DNA of 37,725 nucleotides from assembly GCA_017530965.1 (NCBI GenBank), contig JAFXLS010000114.1, forward strand, positions 1 to 37,725, read 5' to 3'. A program made the position numbers and the translations under genes. Shown piece by piece: positions 7,590 to 15,851 of this stretch (positions within the stretch are counted from its first letter, which is position 1; every line of letters starts with the position of its first letter). The notes beneath the pieces were generated by a model, which saw nothing but the letters and a program-made list of their open reading frames with translations, did not search any database and was not told the origin of the DNA. Source of the stretch: Fibrobacter sp. GTDB lineage: Bacteria > Fibrobacterota > Fibrobacteria > Fibrobacterales > Fibrobacteraceae.

Positions 7590-10484
7590 CTAAGCTTCTG
7601 CCGGAGCAGCTGCTGCAGCCGGTGCTTCTTCCTTGTCCTTGCGGCCAAAGGCAAACACCTTGTCGCAAGCGGTATTGAAGCGCTGCCAGGTCTTTTCGGA
7701 ATGTTCACGAGGTACGGCGCCCACTTCCTTCCACAAACGGCGGAGGTGCTTCACCTTGTTCATCGAGGCACCGACAGTCTGTTCACTCAGGTCAGTGAGC
7801 AAATCTTCGGCCTGTTCGCAGAGTAACAGCTTCTTCTGCAAGTTGTTCTGGCGAGCCTGTTCCTGAATGTCGAGCTGGTCGCGACGGCGAGTAAAGAAGT
7901 CATCGCATGCTTCGCGGAACTTCTTGTACAAGTCCATATCTTCGATACCGCAGAATCCAAGTTCGCGCCATTCCTTCTGGAGTTCGCGAACAGCGTCTGC
8001 AAGCTGGTTGGAGCCAGCGCTTTCTGCAAACTGGCGAACCTTTTCGATCATGGCGTTCTTCTTTTCCTTAATCACGCCGAGGCCTTCGGCCAAGGTGGAA
8101 TCGGTATGAGCCAGACGTTCAAGAATCTTGTTATAAATCGTGTTGTAACGATTGCTGATAGATTCAATCGCTTCCTTCGGAACCATGCCAGCAGCCTTCC
8201 ATTCGGCTTCTACGGCCTTCAGTTCGTCAAGAGAACCCAGACCGGCGGCTTCCATAGCTTCCAGCTTTTCGCAAATTGCAGTCTTCGATTCCAGATTCTT
8301 CTGCTTTGAGGCATCCATTTCTTCAAAATGGGCACGCTTCTTTTCGAAGAAGCTATCGCAAGCGGTACGAAAGCGATTCCAGATTTCGTCGGACTTGCTC
8401 TTGGGCACAGGACCCACAGCCTTCCAAGATTCCTGGAGTTGCTTTAATTTGTTCGAAGTAGCATTCCAGTCGTTGGATTCCTTGAGGGCTTCAGCTTCCA
8501 TGCAGAGGGCAACTTTCTTTTCGTAGTTGGCTTCGCGGTTTTCGTCTTCAGCCTTCAGGTTTTCCTTATGCTGGGCATAGTAGGCAGCCGTTGCCGCCTT
8601 AAAGCGTTCGGTAAGGGCAGCCACGTTTTCCTTCGGAACCATGCCGATGGCCTTCCACTGTTCCTGGATTTCCTGCATGGCCTTGTACTTGTCCTTCCAG
8701 AACATTTCCGTGTTCTTGACAAGTTCTTCGATCTTGGCGCAAAGGGTTTCCTTCTCGGCCAAGTTCTTCTGGCGTTCCGCGGTCATCTCTTCGATAAAGG
8801 CGGCACAGTTATCCTTGATCTTTTCGTAGTTGCTCTGGAAGTGGTCGCGGTATTCCTGCAACTTGGCTGCAGAGATAGGTCCGATTTCTTTCCAGCGGTT
8901 CGTAATATCCTTGAGCTTGGCAAGAACGGCCTGGCTACCTTCTTCCTTGGTCAAAGCATCCATTTCAAGGAGCAGGTCGTCGCGGTCCTTTTCATTATGC
9001 CAATTTTCCCACTGTTGCATTTCCTGGAAACGAGACGTTGCAGCCTTGTATTCCTGCCACAGGTCGTGATACTTGAACTTGTTTTCGCCAACGATTTCTT
9101 TCCACTGCTGGTAGAATTCGCGGACTTTCTTGTTCAAGTCACGGAAGTCTTCATTTTCGTCAAGGGCCTTCACCTTTTCAATGATAGCCTTGAGCTTTGC
9201 AGAATTTTCTTCGAAGCGCTTCTGGGAGTCTTCTTCGTATGCGGAAATCTTAATCGAAAGCGTATTGCGGAGCGCATTGTAGGACTGCAGCATGGGATCT
9301 TCGCCTTCCAGGAGCGGAAGCTTTTCCCATTCGCGAACAATGGCATGCAAATGCTTCTTGGTCATATCGTTAGCATCAGAATCCGCAAGGGCCTTAAGGC
9401 GTTCCAGCAGTTCCGGTCGCACCGATTCGTCAGTCGCTTCAGGCACATCCACAACCACTTCCTTCACCTTGCGCAAGTCCTGCACCTTGAAGGTCGCATT
9501 GTTGTATCGCTTGGTCCAAGCGGCATCCATCAGGGACTTGCTTTCGGCACATTCAGCAAGAATGGCATCCACGCGTTCGGCGTTGTCAGCCACCTTGTTT
9601 TCAGAAATCAAGGTTTCAAGTTCTTCGAGAGCTGCAGTAAGAGAAGCAATCTTCGCCTGCTTGTCAGCCTCAGCCTTTTCAGCAGCGATGCGGGCCGCAT
9701 CGGCTTCGTCGCAGAACTTCTTGAAACTTGCATAAACTTCGTCAATCGTCGCCTGCTTGTCGCCCATGCCAAGCTTTGCGGCTTCTTCCATCAGAGAATC
9801 AAACTGGGACTTGACAGCCAGGGGATCCTTCTGTGCTGCCAAGAAATGAGCCTGCTGTACAAGAGCTTCGCGCTTGCTTGCCAAGAGTTCGGCCGCCTTT
9901 TTGCCGTTGTCTTCAGCGTCTTTCCTTGCGCGGATTCTTTCGTTTGCAGCCTTGCGAACTTCGGGCTGTCTGGAGTTCTTCGCAATATCCTGGAGCAAGG
10001 AGTCGGAGGTCACCTTGCGAGCAGCCGTCATAGCAATATCTTCGTCCAAGTCGCGGTTAGCGGCAAGGGCAAGAATAGACTGCTTGGTACAAATCTTCAC
10101 GAGTTCGGTACGAACGAGGCCTGCGGTGTTGACACCCTTGAGCAGGTCTTCAGCATAATGCGTATCCTTAAGGTCTTGCAGATAAGCTAGATCCTCGGCA
10201 CTCGGTTGGGCCTCGTTTTTAAGCTTCTTGACCACTTCTTCCAAATAGCGAGTCTTTGCCGTACGCTTCACATCTTCGTCGGAATCTTTTTCCGAAATCT
10301 TCTTTAAGGATGCAATAATCGTCAACTTCTTAACGGCAGCCATCCTTACAGAGGCTTCAGTATCGGACTCGGCAATGCGTTCCAGGACATCCTGGTTGTC
10401 CGCGCCCAATTCAGCGATAGCTTCCAGTCGCTTTTCGGGGTTGGAATTTTGCCACTTCGGTTTAAAGGCGTCAAATAAGCTCAT
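7590..10484 (-). CDS. Long DUF349 coiled-coil protein
   Basis: 964-aa, highly charged, mostly helical protein of unknown biochemical role. The first 200 residues contain short helical repeats that look HEAT-like (PEKRLEAIAELGADNQDVLERIAESDTEASVRMAAVKKL and similar). From about residue 300 there are seven or eight DUF349 units, recognisable by the recurring W-K-x-x-G core and a following aromatic/basic helix: RWKEIGPIS, QWKAIGMVPKE, SWKAVGPVPKS, EWKAAGMVPKE, EWRELGFCGIE, LWKEVGAVPRE. It ends in an Ala/Pro tail. DUF349 proteins are known in several phyla; a link to DNA repair or nucleoid structure has been proposed for some, but nothing here tests that. ATG 10484 follows GGAG at 7 nt; the ten upstream in-frame codons lie in a leader hairpin. 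A strong terminator follows, so it is likely monocistronic. Confidence 0.85.
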   Translation of the reverse strand: MSLFDAFKPKWQNSNPEKRLEAIAELGADNQDVLERIAESDTEASVRMAAVKKLTIIASLKKISEKDSDEDVKRTAKTRYLEEVVKKLKNEAQPSAEDLAYLQDLKDTHYAEDLLKGVNTAGLVRTELVKICTKQSILALAANRDLDEDIAMTAARKVTSDSLLQDIAKNSRQPEVRKAANERIRARKDAEDNGKKAAELLASKREALVQQAHFLAAQKDPLAVKSQFDSLMEEAAKLGMGDKQATIDEVYASFKKFCDEADAARIAAEKAEADKQAKIASLTAALEELETLISENKVADNAERVDAILAECAESKSLMDAAWTKRYNNATFKVQDLRKVKEVVVDVPEATDESVRPELLERLKALADSDANDMTKKHLHAIVREWEKLPLLEGEDPMLQSYNALRNTLSIKISAYEEDSQKRFEENSAKLKAIIEKVKALDENEDFRDLNKKVREFYQQWKEIVGENKFKYHDLWQEYKAATSRFQEMQQWENWHNEKDRDDLLLEMDALTKEEGSQAVLAKLKDITNRWKEIGPISAAKLQEYRDHFQSNYEKIKDNCAAFIEEMTAERQKNLAEKETLCAKIEELVKNTEMFWKDKYKAMQEIQEQWKAIGMVPKENVAALTERFKAATAAYYAQHKENLKAEDENREANYEKKVALCMEAEALKESNDWNATSNKLKQLQESWKAVGPVPKSKSDEIWNRFRTACDSFFEKKRAHFEEMDASKQKNLESKTAICEKLEAMEAAGLGSLDELKAVEAEWKAAGMVPKEAIESISNRYNTIYNKILERLAHTDSTLAEGLGVIKEKKNAMIEKVRQFAESAGSNQLADAVRELQKEWRELGFCGIEDMDLYKKFREACDDFFTRRRDQLDIQEQARQNNLQKKLLLCEQAEDLLTDLSEQTVGASMNKVKHLRRLWKEVGAVPREHSEKTWQRFNTACDKVFAFGRKDKEEAPAAAAAPAEA

Positions 10485-10497
10485 AGAGATCTCCAAT

Positions 10498-10530
10498 AGT
10501 ATGGCAAGTCCCAAAGGGGATTTGCATACT
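10498..10530 (-). promoter_or_regulatory. Inverted repeat in the DUF349 leader
   Basis: Two arms of about 14-15 nt (AGTATGGCAAGTCCC and GGGATTTGCATACT, plus strand) pair with one bulge and one mismatch around an AAAG loop. The repeat begins at a -10-like TATAGT on the minus strand and ends a few nt before the Shine-Dalgarno. It could be an operator or a leader hairpin; no terminator T-run follows in the gene's direction. Confidence 0.45.
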
Positions 10531-10611
10531 ATAATCTAACAAAAAAAGTTTTTTGAAACAAAAAAGATTGCAAAATAGGCGCTTTTTGCGGTATTAACTA
10601 TCTTTTAGCCC

Positions 10612-12693
10612 GTGACAAAACGAATCCCAAAACTTAGTGCACCCGATGAAGTACATCAGAAGCTCCAATCCGCCTCGCTGACGGATTTTTGCGAGGTGTA
10701 CATCCCCATGGCACCCGATGTATACACCTACGGAGTGCCCGCAGGCCATCGTCTTACACGCGGAGATGTTGTATGGGTTCAGTTTGCCACCCGTAAAAAG
10801 CCGGCCCTCGCCGTGGTTTCCAAAGTACACCAGGACCGTCCCAAATTTGACGTGCGCCCCGCTTACCCGCACCAGTCCGGCTACCGCTTTAGCGAACGCT
10901 ACATGGAAATGCTCGAATGGACGGCGCGGTATTACATTAGCACACCAATGAAGGCGCTGTTCGTGTTCTGGCCCAGCGACTTTGAGAAGTATCTGGACGC
11001 CTTGGCATTTACAAAGGGGGAAGCCTCCCCCTCGCGCGAGCCCCAAGGGTCTCCCGCTACCCCCTCTGCGGGGAGTCGCCCCGCAACGCCCCCGAACGCG
11101 CCGGCTCTCACGTTAGAACAAACTAACGCATTCAACACACTCTGCGAAGAACTGAACAAGACAGGCTTCCGCGGCGTATTACTCCACGGCGTCACGGGCT
11201 CGGGCAAGACCCGCGTTTACCAGGAACTCGCCCGCGAAGCCCTCAAGCAGAATAAGAAAGTTTTAATCCTCGTGCCCGAAATCGGGCTCACCCCGCAAAC
11301 CCTCAAGCGCTTCGAAGATTTTCTACAAGTCCCGATTGTGGTTTTGCACTCGGCGCTTTCCGCACCCAAGAAGCGTGAAGGTTACGTCTCCATTTTGAAG
11401 GGTGATGCGCAAGTGGTTCTCGGCACCCGCAGCGCGATTCTTGCTCCCTTCGATTTTGACCTTGTTATTTTAGACGAAGAACACGACACATCCTTCAAGC
11501 AGCAGGATCCGGCACCGCGTTACCACACTCGCGAAATGGCATTCCACTTGGCGTACAAGTACGGCGCCCTCGTGGTTCTCGGGAGTGCCACGCCTTGCCT
11601 CGAGACATTCTATAATGCGCAGGCGAAAAATTTAAAGACCGTCACACTCAAGGAACGCGCCACGCAGGCGCCGCTCCCGAAAGTGCAAATCGTGGACATG
11701 GGCAAGATGCGCCAGCAAAAGGGCATCCTCCTGTCGCCCGCGCTACGCGAGGCTTTGACCGATTGCATTGAGCGCGGCGACCAGGCAATCATCCTCATGA
11801 ACCGCCGCGGTTTTTCGAAGATGCGCGTGTGTACCGAATGCGGCGAGACGCTTTACTGTAAGCACTGCCACATTCCGCTCGTTTACCATAAGCAGTACCG
11901 CTCGCTCATGTGCCACTACTGCGCCGCCCTTTACCCGGTGAATACACCGTGTAGCGCCTGCGGCGCCGAAACCTACGAGTTTGTGGGCGGCGCCATCGAG
12001 ATGCTCGAAGAAGAAATCGCCGAATGGATTCCGAATGCGAAGGTGATTCGCATGGACCGCGACACCACGCAGAACGTGGGCGCAAGCGAAAAGATTCTCG
12101 AAGCATTCCGCAACCGCGAATACAACATTTTGATTGGAACGCAGATGGTCGCCAAGGGCCACGACTTTCCGGGCGTGCAATTAGTCGGGGTCGTTGGCGC
12201 CGATAGCGGGCTCGGCATCCCCGACTTCCGATCCACCGAAAGGCTTTTCCAGCTGCTCAGCCAGACTGCAGGGCGCGCGGGTCGTGCCGGCGGCGAAGGC
12301 CAAGTACTCATTCAGACGCTCAAGCCGAGCGAACCCGTAATGCAGTTTGCCGTGAACCATGACTTTAACGGATTCGCAAATAAGGAAATGGAAGACCGGC
12401 GCGCCGCCTTCTACCCGCCCTTCTGCAAGCTCGTGGAAATCAGCTGCGGCAGCCGCGACGAAGACTTGTTGCGCCACACCGTCGAACGGCTGGAAGCCCT
12501 TCTCCGTGCGAACAAGAATCTCATGGTGCTCGGCCCTGTGGACGCCTTCGTGCCCGTCGTACAAAACGTACATTGGGCAAAGCTCTACATCAAGACACAA
12601 GACCTCGCCCCCGTCCGCAAGATTCTGCACCCCATCATAAATGCACCCAAGCCCTGGGTGCAAAACGTAGAGATCAAGGTCGAAATTGAGTAA
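10612..12693 (+). CDS. priA: Primosomal protein N' (replication restart helicase PriA)
   Basis: Superfamily 2 helicase that recognises stalled forks and reloads the replisome. The 693-aa protein has the 3'-end-binding domain (about 27-105: VYIPMAPDVYTYGVPAGHRL, GDVVWVQF), Walker A GVTGSGKT (193-200), Walker B VILDEEHDTSFKQ, QTAGRAGRAG motif VI, and eight cysteines in paired CxxC units (CTECGETLYCKHC ... CHYCAALYPVNTPCSAC) that bind two zinc ions. The segment between the 3' domain and the helicase is short: only about 30 residues of winged-helix-like sequence precede a Ser/Pro/Ala-rich stretch (residues about 135-165). The GTG at 10612 is the only start that keeps the N-terminal strand, although no Shine-Dalgarno precedes it. 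It is convergent with the dipeptidase gene, with a 3-bp gap. Confidence 0.93.
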   Translation: MTKRIPKLSAPDEVHQKLQSASLTDFCEVYIPMAPDVYTYGVPAGHRLTRGDVVWVQFATRKKPALAVVSKVHQDRPKFDVRPAYPHQSGYRFSERYMEMLEWTARYYISTPMKALFVFWPSDFEKYLDALAFTKGEASPSREPQGSPATPSAGSRPATPPNAPALTLEQTNAFNTLCEELNKTGFRGVLLHGVTGSGKTRVYQELAREALKQNKKVLILVPEIGLTPQTLKRFEDFLQVPIVVLHSALSAPKKREGYVSILKGDAQVVLGTRSAILAPFDFDLVILDEEHDTSFKQQDPAPRYHTREMAFHLAYKYGALVVLGSATPCLETFYNAQAKNLKTVTLKERATQAPLPKVQIVDMGKMRQQKGILLSPALREALTDCIERGDQAIILMNRRGFSKMRVCTECGETLYCKHCHIPLVYHKQYRSLMCHYCAALYPVNTPCSACGAETYEFVGGAIEMLEEEIAEWIPNAKVIRMDRDTTQNVGASEKILEAFRNREYNILIGTQMVAKGHDFPGVQLVGVVGADSGLGIPDFRSTERLFQLLSQTAGRAGRAGGEGQVLIQTLKPSEPVMQFAVNHDFNGFANKEMEDRRAAFYPPFCKLVEISCGSRDEDLLRHTVERLEALLRANKNLMVLGPVDAFVPVVQNVHWAKLYIKTQDLAPVRKILHPIINAPKPWVQNVEIKVEIE

Positions 12694-12696
12694 ATA

Positions 12697-13434
12697 TTAC
12701 AGCGGGAACTTCGGGTAGTTTTCGCGCACATACTTGCTGGGGTAAGCATTAAAATGCCACCATTCGCTGCCGAGCGGAACCCAGCCCGCCCCGCGCATAA
12801 TCTTGCGAAGCTTGTTACGATTGTCCACCTGTTCCTGCGTCAAGCGACCGCTCTTTAAAGCTTCCGCTTCGCCGACTTCGCCCGCGCAGCGTTCGAAAGA
12901 ATCAAAGTCCGTGCCCATGTCAAGCAAGTTGCCATCGGCATCGGTAATGCTCAAATCCAGCGCCAAGCCAAAGTTATGGAGCCCGCCCGTGGCCGGCGAA
13001 GACACGTAGGCCGAATAAGGCGTACCACGCACCGTCTTTCGCAAAGCCTCCTGCGCATACAATGGCCGCGAGGCATCAAAAATCACGAATTCGGAACCCG
13101 GCATTTCGCGTTCCATCATCTTCACGGCCTTGCGAAGTTTTGCGGCGGCATCCTTATGTACAAAGGCACGCTGCACACCACAGTACAAGTCATGTCCCGT
13201 TACGTTTTCAAAGGTGGCGTAGCGCAAGTCCATGCGCACCCCCTTCAAACGCGTAATTTCCACCATGTTAGAATCATTGGTGGCAAATTCAATCCACTTC
13301 TTCACCGAAGAACAGTAACGCAGAGGTTTTTCAGGCTTGGGCGGGACAAACAGTGAATCTGTCTCATGGGCAAAAACAGATATGCAAACGATGCAAATCG
13401 TTAAAAGAATCGCCTTAATGGATCGCTTCGTCAC
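12697..13434 (-). CDS. Exported VanX-type D-Ala-D-Ala dipeptidase (peptidase M15D)
   Basis: Predicted zinc dipeptidase that cleaves D-Ala-D-Ala. The 245-aa protein has the M15D signature: Arg123 in DASRPLYAQEAL, the zinc motif GLHNFGLALD (His153, Asp160), and SEWWHF with catalytic Glu224 and zinc ligand His227. Unlike cytoplasmic VanX it starts with a signal peptide (KRSIKAILLTICIVCISVFA), so it should act in the periplasm on released peptides or peptidoglycan and need not confer glycopeptide resistance. No VanR/S/H/A neighbours are present. Start: GTG 13434 with GAGG upstream; both lie inside a dispersed repeat (13420-13454), and a TGA upstream rules out a longer form. The TonB-receptor-like gene is upstream on the same strand. 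Confidence 0.88.
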   Translation of the reverse strand: MTKRSIKAILLTICIVCISVFAHETDSLFVPPKPEKPLRYCSSVKKWIEFATNDSNMVEITRLKGVRMDLRYATFENVTGHDLYCGVQRAFVHKDAAAKLRKAVKMMEREMPGSEFVIFDASRPLYAQEALRKTVRGTPYSAYVSSPATGGLHNFGLALDLSITDADGNLLDMGTDFDSFERCAGEVGEAEALKSGRLTQEQVDNRNKLRKIMRGAGWVPLGSEWWHFNAYPSKYVRENYPKFPL

Positions 13435-13454
13435 TTCGTTCCTCGCGATGACGT
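13420..13454 (-). repeat. Dispersed CGTCATTGCGAG-type repeat overlapping a start codon
   Basis: On the minus strand ACGTCATCGCGAGGAACG followed by AAGTGACGAAGCGATCC belongs to the family of intergenic repeats that read roughly 'CGTCATTGCGAG...GAAGCAATCC' in many genomes. A second copy is at 36963-36995. This copy contains the GAGG ribosome-binding site, the GTG start and the first four or five codons of the VanX-like gene. Confidence 0.7.
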
Positions 13455-13475
13455 ATTTCCTAAATCAGGATTTCC

Positions 13476-15830
13476 CTAGAAAGTTATTTCTACGCCAAAC
13501 TGGGGATAAAGTCCCATGCCCTTTGCCATAAAGGGAACCAGGTCATAACCGTCAGAAGAATCGCCGTTGTTATCACGGGTCACCCAAGAACGTTCACGGG
13601 CATTTTCGCCGCCCAAGAATTTAAGAGCATCTACATCGAGGTTGGCAAAGATGTTGTCCAGTTCCACATAGAAACGCGCTTTCCAAGAGAACGGTTTCTT
13701 CCCCACAAGGTCGAGGTTCACTCGAGCGTCAGTACGGAACATATCCGTAAACTCGTTTAAATCCCTCAGACGGCGAGTTCCGTTAGAATGATCCTTGATA
13801 TCAGAGGGCGTAATCTCGTAGTAATACAGCGGACGATGCAATGCAGCATGGTGCGTGATAATCACCGATATAATCGAGTCCTTGCGCGGGTAATAGCGGA
13901 GGTGAGACAAGATATCCAAACGGGAATTGGCTTCCCACGGGAGCGACTTGCCGCCTTCCAGTTCGTATTCACCATAAACGGAACTGATATTGGACGCCAT
14001 GGAGAAATGGTGAGAAGTCTTGAATTCCACCGTACCCGAAACACCGGCCACCCAAGCATAATCAACCGGAGTCACGTCATTGTACTGGGCATAAGCCTTG
14101 GGCATGGGCAAAAGCGGATCCGGGTAGTAGCGACCAAAGCCGGAACCCTGGGCTACCAGATATTTAGAATTGTAACCCAGGCCAAGCTTACCTGACACAC
14201 CCGATTCCAAGCGGCCAGTCAATTCACCATCATCATAATACGGTTTCCAGTCGCTACGATAAGCGGCATTGGCCAAAAGTCTCCAGAAAGCGGTATCGAC
14301 TTTAGAAAGATTCTGGTCGAAATCAAGAGAAGCAGTCGGTGCAGCCTTGCCCTCGCTTACATCGGCAATGGCCCCCAAAGAAAGAATCTTTTGGGAATAA
14401 TCACTCTGCCAGTTCATGCGGCTCACGCCAGACCAAACACCGGCATTGAAATCATTCTTTTCCGTACCACCAAAATCCTGGTACTTGCGTTCTATAAGAT
14501 GATGTTCATAGAGCAATGCATTGCTCAGCTTGGCACCCAAGATTTGACCTTTCTGTTTCTTTTCAAGTCCACCGGTCAAAGTGGTATGCGTCTGTTCATA
14601 TCCATCAATGAAGGTGGCCGCATCCTTGGAATTCGCCGTACTGCGGAAACCGGTGGTATCGCGGAGCGTGTCACCAAGAACTTCCCGCACAATACCGGCA
14701 TGAGCAGAAAGCCCGTCGCGAGCATTGTATTCGGCGCCAACCACCAAATACTGTTGCTTGCCTTCGATAATGTCAATGGAATTCACCTCGTCAACGGCCT
14801 TCGAAGTATCCTGATGAATACTGTATTCATCGGTACTGTACAAGGTACGAAGCGCCCAGGTATTTCCGCTGGAATCAGAACCATTGAACTGCGCATAGAC
14901 ATCGTAAGCTTCCAAGTCAAATTCGTCAGCAGACTTCACCTTGCAGTTATCTACGCATTCGCCACCGCGCTTCCTGAATTCCGTAAAGAACTTTTCGCCC
15001 AAGTTCTTAAGCATTTCCGGATCGAGCCTACGGAAAGCGAAGCGGAAGCTATCCCAGAACAGCCAGGGAGCATCCACTGTCACTTCTTGCAGCGTAATGC
15101 CGGCCGTTCCACGAAGTCCCCAATCACCCTTGGTCTGTTCAGGAATATACTGTACCGAAGTGGCAAGTCCCTGACCGATAGGGCCCTCGCCGTAATGGTC
15201 ATGAATTTCTATCCCGCTCAAGATATGGGGATTAATGACTGAAAGGTTTCCAGGGAAGCCCACATCCAGGTGGCGCATGTTCGGAATGCGAAGCTGTCCC
15301 AGGTGGTAAGCCACATCGCCTGCACGGGAACCTTCGTAATAAAGGGCGCTACTAAAATCCTTCTGGCCAGAAATACCCGGCATCTGGCTCAGGTGTTCCG
15401 TCACGTCAAAACGCATGCCGGCAGCATCTTCCAGCTTATCCAAGTTCACCTTACGTTCAAAGCTCCACTGCACCTTGTCGCCACCACCGCCAATCACGGT
15501 ACTGGTCCCCAAATTGCGCACATCGGACGTAGTCTGCATGGTGATGACCATGTCATAAAGATCTGCAAAATCTTGCAATTCGATCTGTACACTGTCAAAG
15601 CCGTCTTTCTTGAACAACAGAATTGCGTTCCTAGAATCAACAGTCAATTCAAAACGGCCATCGGAATCCGTCTCGCCCAGCTTTTTTCCCGACAAATAGG
15701 TAATGGAAGCATCCTTAATCGGCAAATCAGTTTCAGATTCCAGAACCACACCCACAATCAAGGTCGGGGTTGCGGCAAACAGGAATGTCGCAAAAAACAA
15801 GACAAATATGAGCAGGGAACGAAACTTCAT
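13476..15830 (-). CDS. TonB-dependent-receptor-like outer-membrane protein with N-terminal CarboxypepD_reg domain
   Basis: 784-aa outer-membrane protein, probably a receptor or channel. A signal peptide (MKFRSLLIFVLFFATFLFA) precedes a carboxypeptidase-regulatory-like fold (about 25-95: GVVLESETDLPIKDASITYLSGKKLGETDSDGRFEL), then a plug-like region (AAGMRFDVTEHLSQMPGISGQKD, NPHILSGIEIHDHYGEGPIGQG), then a long beta-strand-rich region with alternating aromatic residues. The protein ends in PQFGVEITF, a terminal Phe as in barrels inserted by BamA. I see no clear TonB box. Its gene lies 21 nt downstream of the FISUMP gene in the same direction, so the two are probably co-transcribed. No ligand can be inferred. 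ATG 15830 lacks a Shine-Dalgarno but begins the signal peptide. Confidence 0.78.
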   Translation of the reverse strand: MKFRSLLIFVLFFATFLFAATPTLIVGVVLESETDLPIKDASITYLSGKKLGETDSDGRFELTVDSRNAILLFKKDGFDSVQIELQDFADLYDMVITMQTTSDVRNLGTSTVIGGGGDKVQWSFERKVNLDKLEDAAGMRFDVTEHLSQMPGISGQKDFSSALYYEGSRAGDVAYHLGQLRIPNMRHLDVGFPGNLSVINPHILSGIEIHDHYGEGPIGQGLATSVQYIPEQTKGDWGLRGTAGITLQEVTVDAPWLFWDSFRFAFRRLDPEMLKNLGEKFFTEFRKRGGECVDNCKVKSADEFDLEAYDVYAQFNGSDSSGNTWALRTLYSTDEYSIHQDTSKAVDEVNSIDIIEGKQQYLVVGAEYNARDGLSAHAGIVREVLGDTLRDTTGFRSTANSKDAATFIDGYEQTHTTLTGGLEKKQKGQILGAKLSNALLYEHHLIERKYQDFGGTEKNDFNAGVWSGVSRMNWQSDYSQKILSLGAIADVSEGKAAPTASLDFDQNLSKVDTAFWRLLANAAYRSDWKPYYDDGELTGRLESGVSGKLGLGYNSKYLVAQGSGFGRYYPDPLLPMPKAYAQYNDVTPVDYAWVAGVSGTVEFKTSHHFSMASNISSVYGEYELEGGKSLPWEANSRLDILSHLRYYPRKDSIISVIITHHAALHRPLYYYEITPSDIKDHSNGTRRLRDLNEFTDMFRTDARVNLDLVGKKPFSWKARFYVELDNIFANLDVDALKFLGGENARERSWVTRDNNGDSSDGYDLVPFMAKGMGLYPQFGVEITF

Positions 15831-15851
15831 AATACACAAATTAGAAAACTA

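Noticed and set aside
8568..10190. 540-aa opposite-strand ORF over the DUF349 gene
   Set aside because: Low-information frame antisense to a repetitive coiled-coil gene; no motif.
12697..13434. Glycopeptide-resistance (van) operon
   Set aside because: Only one VanX-like gene is present, it is exported, and no ligase, dehydrogenase or two-component system is nearby.
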